DNA of 9,021 bases from Oscillospiraceae bacterium (GTDB lineage: Bacteria; Bacillota; Clostridia; Oscillospirales; Ruminococcaceae), in contig JAFLUJ010000022.1 in assembly GCA_022511485.1 (NCBI GenBank), positions 1 to 9,021 on the forward strand. Direction: 5' to 3'. The translations under genes and the position numbers were made by a program. Position 1 is the stretch's first letter. The number at the start of each line of letters is the position of its first letter. The notes below the pieces were generated by a model that made no database searches, was not told where the DNA came from, and was given only the letters and a program-made list of their open reading frames with translations. Shown one piece after another: positions 5,295 through 9,021 of the stretch.

Positions 5295-5334
5295 GCTAAT
5301 CAAAGTAATACTGTGGTATATATGACTATACTAC
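5279..5334 (+). promoter_or_regulatory. Double operator candidate for the GntR repressor
   Basis: A 14 bp direct repeat AATACTGTGRTATA occurs at 5279-5292 and 5307-5320 (13 of 14 identical, 28 bp apart). The first copy is part of an imperfect palindrome, TACTGTGAT (5281-5289) with ATCAAAGTA (5299-5307), 8 of 9 matching, which covers the -10. The second copy leads into GTGGTATA (5313-5320) with TATACTAC (5327-5334), 7 of 8 matching, just after the transcription start. GntR-family dimers bind palindromes, and YtrA-type genes usually repress their own operon, so these are probable autorepression sites. Confidence 0.6.
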
Positions 5335-5356
5335 TCGCGTAAAGGGTGAAGCTCCG

Positions 5357-5728
5357 ATGAATTTGTCGCAGGACAGCGATAAAATGATATATATACAGCT
5401 TGCTGACTGGATCGAGGACGAGATCCTTGCGGGAACTTTCCCTGAGGAAACACAGATCCCGTCGGTAGCTGACCTGTCTGCCAATTTCAAGATAAATCAT
5501 ATGACTGCACTTAAAGGTATTGCTGTTCTTACAGATAATGGTATTATATACAAAAAGCGGGGAGTTGGAATGTTTGTGTCCGAGGGGGCTGTGAAAAAGC
5601 TCCGAGCCAGACGCCGCAGAGAATTTTGCGGAAGATACCTTAAAACAGCTGCTGATGAGGCAAAGAAGCTGGGAATAGAATTTGACGAGCTTGTTGAAAT
5701 GATGAAAGGGGAGTACGACAATGAGTGA
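5357..5728 (+). CDS. YtrA-type GntR-family repressor
   Basis: This is a 123-residue regulator with the compact layout of the YtrA subfamily. An N-terminal winged helix (about 10-76) has the family wording IYIQLADWIEDEILAG (11-26), QIPSVADLSANFKIN (33-47, helix-turn-helix) and IIYKKRGVGMFV (63-74). A short C-terminal dimerisation helix region (77-123) follows, with EAKKLGIEFDELVEMM. There is no effector-binding FCD or UTRA domain, so ligand control is not obvious. The family mostly represses its own ABC-transporter operon, induced by cell-envelope-active compounds. The gene is first in the operon behind a strong promoter and paired operators, and its stop overlaps the ATPase start by 8 nt (ATGAGTGA). 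The ribosome site is AAAGGG, about 10 nt upstream of the ATG. Confidence 0.93.
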   Translation: MNLSQDSDKMIYIQLADWIEDEILAGTFPEETQIPSVADLSANFKINHMTALKGIAVLTDNGIIYKKRGVGMFVSEGAVKKLRARRRREFCGRYLKTAADEAKKLGIEFDELVEMMKGEYDNE

Positions 5729-6590
5729 GCTGCTTGTGGCAAATATTAAAAAGAGGTATGGAAAGAAGACAATTCTTGATGGTGTGACCGCGAAATTTGA
5801 ACAGGGACACAGCTATGGACTTCTTGGAAGAAACGGAGCAGGGAAATCCACGCTGATAAACATTATCATGCAAAGATGCAAAAGGGATGACGGTGCGATC
5901 ACTCTTGACGGTCAGATCATGGACAACAACGACAGACTTATGTCAAGGCTGTTCTGTATGAATGACAGCACGTTGTATCCCTCTAATTTCCGTGTAAATA
6001 CAATTTTTTCAATAACAAACTCCATGTATGAAAATTTCGATATTGACTATGCGAAGAATTTAGCGGATATGTTCGGACTTGATCTGAAAAAGCGTCTGAA
6101 ACAGCTTTCCACTGGTTACAACACAATTTATAAAGTTATCCTTGCACTTTCCTCAAATGCGGACTTCGTTTTCCTTGACGAGCCTGTGCTGGGTATTGAC
6201 GTCAATCAGCGTGAGCTTTTCTATAAGACCCTTGCGCGGAAAATGTCAGAGGAGAGATCCTGCTTTATAATTTCCACTCATATTATTGAGGAGATCCAGA
6301 ATCTTATAGACAGGACGCTTATCCTCCATGATGGGAAGATCTTTTTAGAGGGAGATACCGAGGCTCTTATGAGTAACTATGCGGCGGTGTCCGGTAAAGC
6401 TGACGCGGTGGATGAATTTACGTCAGGAAGAAAAGTGATCTGCACAGAAACAATGGGAGCATTTAAAAAGGCTGTATTTGAAGCGGAGAATTTTACGGAA
6501 AACGATATTCCTTCACAGCTTACTCTTGACACAGTGAATTTACAGCAGCTTTTCTATTACCTGACAGGGGGAGCTCCTGAAGAAAAATAA
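5721..6590 (+). CDS. ABC transporter ATP-binding protein, YtrB-like
   Basis: This is a 289-residue nucleotide-binding subunit. Walker A is GRNGAGKST (36-44), Walker B FVFLDEP (149-155) with catalytic Glu154, the D loop region is VLGID (156-160), and the H loop His187 is in ISTH. The signature motif is LSTGY (129-133) rather than LSGGQ. The Q-loop glutamine is not evident: the segment reads LFCMNDSTLYP (77-87). LSTGY-type signatures are, to my recollection, usual in ATPases paired with YtrA regulators, so this is probably a subfamily trait and not decay. Residues 220-289 form a C-terminal extension of unknown role. It should power the two membrane proteins encoded next, most likely as an exporter. 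GGGGAG lies 7 nt before the ATG; the next gene follows after a 27 nt gap. Confidence 0.93.
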   Translation: MSELLVANIKKRYGKKTILDGVTAKFEQGHSYGLLGRNGAGKSTLINIIMQRCKRDDGAITLDGQIMDNNDRLMSRLFCMNDSTLYPSNFRVNTIFSITNSMYENFDIDYAKNLADMFGLDLKKRLKQLSTGYNTIYKVILALSSNADFVFLDEPVLGIDVNQRELFYKTLARKMSEERSCFIISTHIIEEIQNLIDRTLILHDGKIFLEGDTEALMSNYAAVSGKADAVDEFTSGRKVICTETMGAFKKAVFEAENFTENDIPSQLTLDTVNLQQLFYYLTGGAPEEK

Positions 6591-6617
6591 ATTTCCTATC
6601 AAGGGGGAAAGTATAAC

Positions 6618-7562
6618 ATGAACAGTAAACGGCTTATTGGTACAGAAAAAATATTTTTATATTCATGTGGTGAGATAATTGGTATTGCTGCAATTGTATG
6701 GTTGATTATAAATAGCATGTTTTCATTGTATTTTGCAATTAACAATGCAGGTTATCTGGGAAATTATACAGTTGCTACAGCCGATGTTATCACACCCTGG
6801 CTGCTTATGGTGACGTCTATGTTCATATATTATCGTTATTGGAAAATATGCAATGCAAATAATGTTAGCGGAATAAAGCAGGCGCTTGTATTTCCTTTCA
6901 TGTCGGTGTTTATTTCTATAGCGTTTGCTGCCGGAGATATGCTGTTTACAAAGCTTATCATGCAGACATTTTACGGTGGTATTGTGTGTACTCGTTTTGA
7001 ATATGAAAGTTCTTATTTTTTAGGAATCATACATAAATATATAATTTCTCTTGAAAGTGAACCTGAAATATATTCACCATATACGATACAAAATTTGCTG
7101 CTTATTTTTGCGATCATGACAATATATTATTATTGTTGTTTTATTGCAGGATGTTACATCATGCAATGTTTCAGATATGTTAGAAAGATGTCGTTTTTAT
7201 ATTATGCTTTAACATTTACACTTTTGATCCTTTTAATTTATGCCCTTTCTAAAGTAGGAGAAATGTTTGGGTATATAACAGATATGTATTATTATTTAAA
7301 ACGCGTTTTGTTATTAGCGTTATTTACAGATATGTCTTTAAATCCGATTACATTTTTATTTATAGCTCCATATATAGCAAAAGGCGAAATATCTGATTTA
7401 TATATTTATTTTATCATACTTTTAATATTTATTTTTATAGTAATTTTATTTATTGCATTACTAAGTAAATGTCAATTTCCAATGAAACGGCATATAAAAA
7501 AAGCTCTTGAAAATTATGAAGCTGAATATAACATAAAGAATGGAGATAATGAAAATGAATGA
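6618..7562 (+). CDS. ABC-2-like permease, first of two
   Basis: This is a 314-residue hydrophobic protein with about six or seven membrane helices (roughly 17-40, 58-75, 88-112, 157-183, 190-212, 228-252, 260-284) and a charged cytoplasmic tail (285-314). I cannot name a family from sequence alone. Between helices two and three lies CNANNVSGIKQAL (78-90). It parallels a CVANAVSKRNRF stretch in the next protein and resembles the NxxSRK-type loop of permeases linked to YtrA regulators. Position between the ATPase and that second permease supports a membrane-subunit role. The gene is strikingly AT-rich: one line (7381-7440) has about 15% G+C by hand count, against 45% for a line in the ATPase. 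AAGGGGG lies about 10 nt before the ATG. Its stop overlaps the next start by 8 nt. Confidence 0.75.
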   Translation: MNSKRLIGTEKIFLYSCGEIIGIAAIVWLIINSMFSLYFAINNAGYLGNYTVATADVITPWLLMVTSMFIYYRYWKICNANNVSGIKQALVFPFMSVFISIAFAAGDMLFTKLIMQTFYGGIVCTRFEYESSYFLGIIHKYIISLESEPEIYSPYTIQNLLLIFAIMTIYYYCCFIAGCYIMQCFRYVRKMSFLYYALTFTLLILLIYALSKVGEMFGYITDMYYYLKRVLLLALFTDMSLNPITFLFIAPYIAKGEISDLYIYFIILLIFIFIVILFIALLSKCQFPMKRHIKKALENYEAEYNIKNGDNENE

Positions 7563-8280
7563 CAGATTGAAAAACACTATTTTGTACTCTTTCCTTATGG
7601 CAAGAAAAGTTATTGTAATTCTGATGTTGTCAGAGTTTGCTGTGGTTGCTATACTTGCACAAAAATTGTTTTTAAGGGGTATTTACAAGTTGGATTTTGC
7701 AATAGGCGCTGATTTTATTCCTATGATATTTTTATTGCTTTCGGGAATGTCCTTTTTTGACAGACACAATGCTTTCTGTGTGGCAAATGCAGTATCAAAG
7801 CGAAACAGATTTATATCAGTCGGTGTTGTTTCTGTGGTGATATGCTTGATGGTATCAGTTATTAACCGTATTGTGTGGGCGTTTATTTCTGAATCCTGGA
7901 TCTCATTGGGAGAACTTGTCAGGACGGTCTCTCATATGCGGATGATTTCCGGAGGAAACATTCCTTTTGACATAATAGAAATGTTATTCTTTTGGGAAGC
8001 GGTATTTTCCATCGGTTATTTTCTGGGTGGATTCCGTTATTCCAGAAGCGGAGCTGCGGTTATTATAACATTGATAATTTCAGCTGTTGTTATGTTCGGA
8101 AGTGTTTTTCTTTACGGTATAATAAATTTTACCCCGGCAATGGTGATAATGTATATTCCTGCGCTTATGCAGAGAAGTGTAACTACGTCTGTAATTTTTG
8201 ATATAATTATTGCGGTAGTTCTGTTATGGTTCTCTGTCAGACTTTCAGAAGTAACGATTGAAAGACAAAGGGGGAGATGA
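7555..8280 (+). CDS. ABC-2-like permease, second of two
   Basis: This is a 241-residue membrane protein with about six helices (about 17-36, 50-66, 86-107, 138-160, 167-189, 211-229). Candidate ATGs lie at 7540, 7549 and 7555. I chose 7555 because GGAG (7542-7545) is then 9 nt upstream and the overlap with the previous stop becomes ATGAATGA, the same 8 nt pattern used between the repressor and ATPase genes. CVANAVSKRNRF (75-86) before helix three matches the loop in the upstream permease, suggesting the two form a heterodimeric channel driven by the ATPase. The product is intact and ends in a charged tail, IERQRGR. The substrate is unknown; by analogy with YtrA-type operons it may be an envelope-active compound or lipid-linked molecule, which is inference. 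Confidence 0.75.
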   Translation: MNDRLKNTILYSFLMARKVIVILMLSEFAVVAILAQKLFLRGIYKLDFAIGADFIPMIFLLLSGMSFFDRHNAFCVANAVSKRNRFISVGVVSVVICLMVSVINRIVWAFISESWISLGELVRTVSHMRMISGGNIPFDIIEMLFFWEAVFSIGYFLGGFRYSRSGAAVIITLIISAVVMFGSVFLYGIINFTPAMVIMYIPALMQRSVTTSVIFDIIIAVVLLWFSVRLSEVTIERQRGR

Positions 8281-8281
8281 T

Positions 8282-8908
8282 GTGAAAAAATATATATTTA
8301 TACATCTGTGTATGTGTGTTGCTGCAATAATGATGTTTACCAGTTGTTATGGTGAGGGTCTAATGATTGATGATATTCTTGATTATTCAGATTGGTATCA
8401 TGATATAAAAAATTATTCCGATATATTTGAATTAAGTCATAACCAATATAAGAAAATTGACCTTGCTCATAAAGAAGCATTTAATTCCGCCTTTGAGAAT
8501 ATAGAAATATTCGGAGCTAAGCTTTGCTTGCCTGTTAAGGTTTCTGAGCTTCCTGATAATTTTGAATTATATTATTATTACAAGAAAAATTACGAATATA
8601 TTCACATATCTAAATGCGAACCAATTGGAAAAAGAATTTCCGGAGGAATTATAATGTATTCTTTAGCGTTATATTATGATAGCAATATAAATAACGATGT
8701 CTGGGATATTGATAGAAAGAATTTGGTTATTAGTTATGACATATGTGTTACAAATGTCGCGGTTGTCTGCAAAGAAGGTCAAAGCATTGAAGATGGAATA
8801 ATAGTTGGAATTGAATACAGAGTATTATCTCAGCAGCCTGTACTGCTTGGAGGAAAAGTTGACATTAGTTCTGATATTGAAGAAATAGAAGAATTAATAA
8901 ATAAATAA
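8282..8908 (+). CDS. Putative lipoprotein of unknown function in the ABC operon
   Basis: This is a 208-residue protein I do not recognise. It begins with a lipoprotein signal: KK after the start, a hydrophobic core (4-18), and lipobox FTSC with Cys22 as the probable lipidation site. I chose GTG 8282 over ATG 8258. The GTG leaves a standard-length signal peptide and has GGGGAG five nt upstream, while the ATG would lie inside the permease gene and add a charged extension. The mature part is acidic and tyrosine-rich. IFGAKLCLPVKVSELPDNF (about 68-86) recalls the IxGxxLxLP-xxxELP stretch seen in some secreted Clostridia lipoproteins, a resemblance only. Helix-rich termini flank a beta-rich middle. 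It follows the second permease at once and is closed by a terminator, so it is the last operon member: perhaps an extracytoplasmic partner of the transporter. Confidence 0.72.
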   Translation: MKKYIFIHLCMCVAAIMMFTSCYGEGLMIDDILDYSDWYHDIKNYSDIFELSHNQYKKIDLAHKEAFNSAFENIEIFGAKLCLPVKVSELPDNFELYYYYKKNYEYIHISKCEPIGKRISGGIIMYSLALYYDSNINNDVWDIDRKNLVISYDICVTNVAVVCKEGQSIEDGIIVGIEYRVLSQQPVLLGGKVDISSDIEEIEELINK

Positions 8909-8913
8909 AAAAT

Positions 8914-8960
8914 AAAAGGTTATTATCTAATATAGAAAAGATAGAGATAATAGCCTTTTT
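8914..8960 (+). terminator. Strong bidirectional terminator of the GntR-ABC operon
   Basis: A 15 bp stem (8914-8928 with 8945-8959, a single G-T pair) carries a 16 nt loop and ends in TTTTT. The upstream flank is A-rich, so the minus-strand transcript would also have a T tail. It begins 5 nt after the lipoprotein stop. Confidence 0.88.
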
Positions 8961-8980
8961 GCATAAAGAAGGGAATATAT

Positions 8981-9021
8981 ATGGTATTTAGCAGTATTGT
9001 ATTTCTATATATTTTTCTACC
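8981..9021 (+). CDS. Start of a probable MBOAT O-acyltransferase (partial)
   Basis: Only 13 codons are inside the window: MVFSSIVFLYIFL. This opening, a membrane helix beginning MVFSS, is typical of AlgI/DltB-like membrane-bound O-acyltransferases, which O-acetylate cell-surface polymers. AAGGG (8969-8973) lies 7 nt before the ATG. It follows the operon terminator, so it should be a separate transcription unit. No clear promoter is visible between the terminator and the ribosome site. With so few residues the assignment rests on the N-terminal wording alone. Confidence 0.55.
   Translation, partial: MVFSSIVFLYIFL

Noticed and set aside
8859..8864. TTGACA inside the lipoprotein gene as a promoter for the last gene
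   Set aside because: No good -10 at proper spacing, and the operon terminator would lie between it and the last gene.

Overview
The window looks like chromosomal DNA of a low-to-moderate-GC, Gram-positive, endospore-related Firmicute. The evidence is an intact spmA-spmB pair, an AbrB-type regulator, a YtrA-type GntR regulator driving an ABC exporter, strong AGGAGG-like ribosome sites, consensus TTGACA/TATAAT promoters and a lipoprotein with a lipobox. The overall flavour (short intergenic hairpin mosaics, AbrB with a CxxC pair, HD-GYP with N-terminal accessory domain) suggests a Clostridia member, possibly Ruminococcus-like. That placement is inference.

Left half (1-3192), read on the minus strand from right to left: spmA and spmB overlap by 4 nt. 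They are followed by a tRNA-Lys(UUU) with its own perfect consensus promoter, leader hairpin and terminator, then a response regulator and a BceS-like membrane histidine kinase, also overlapping by 4 nt. The response regulator starts only 26 nt after the terminator, which leaves little room for a promoter of its own. No partner BceAB transporter is visible before the window edge. Beyond the kinase (1-108) lie intergenic hairpins.

Centre (3193-5260): a divergent, AT-rich intergenic region separates spmA from a small AbrB-family regulator on the plus strand. That gene has an extended -10 promoter and a ~140 nt leader with three GGWATCCC motifs that can pair in alternative ways. After it comes a 370 nt non-coding stretch packed with short perfect inverted repeats. 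An HD-GYP c-di-GMP phosphodiesterase gene (TTG start) and its terminator follow.

Right half (5266-9021): a consensus promoter with two nearly palindromic operator candidates precedes a tightly packed four- or five-cistron operon: a YtrA-type GntR repressor, an ABC ATPase with an LSTGY signature, two polytopic permease-like proteins sharing a small cytoplasmic motif, and an unrecognised lipoprotein. The operon ends in a strong bidirectional terminator. The permease and lipoprotein genes are visibly more AT-rich than the regulator and ATPase. The last 41 bases begin a new gene whose first residues look like an MBOAT O-acyltransferase.

Taken together, the window has two probable envelope-responsive circuits (the BceRS-like pair, and the GntR-ABC operon), sporulation/transition-state genes and a c-di-GMP hydrolase. 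The least explained parts are the hairpin mosaic, the abrB leader and the lipoprotein attached to the GntR-ABC operon.
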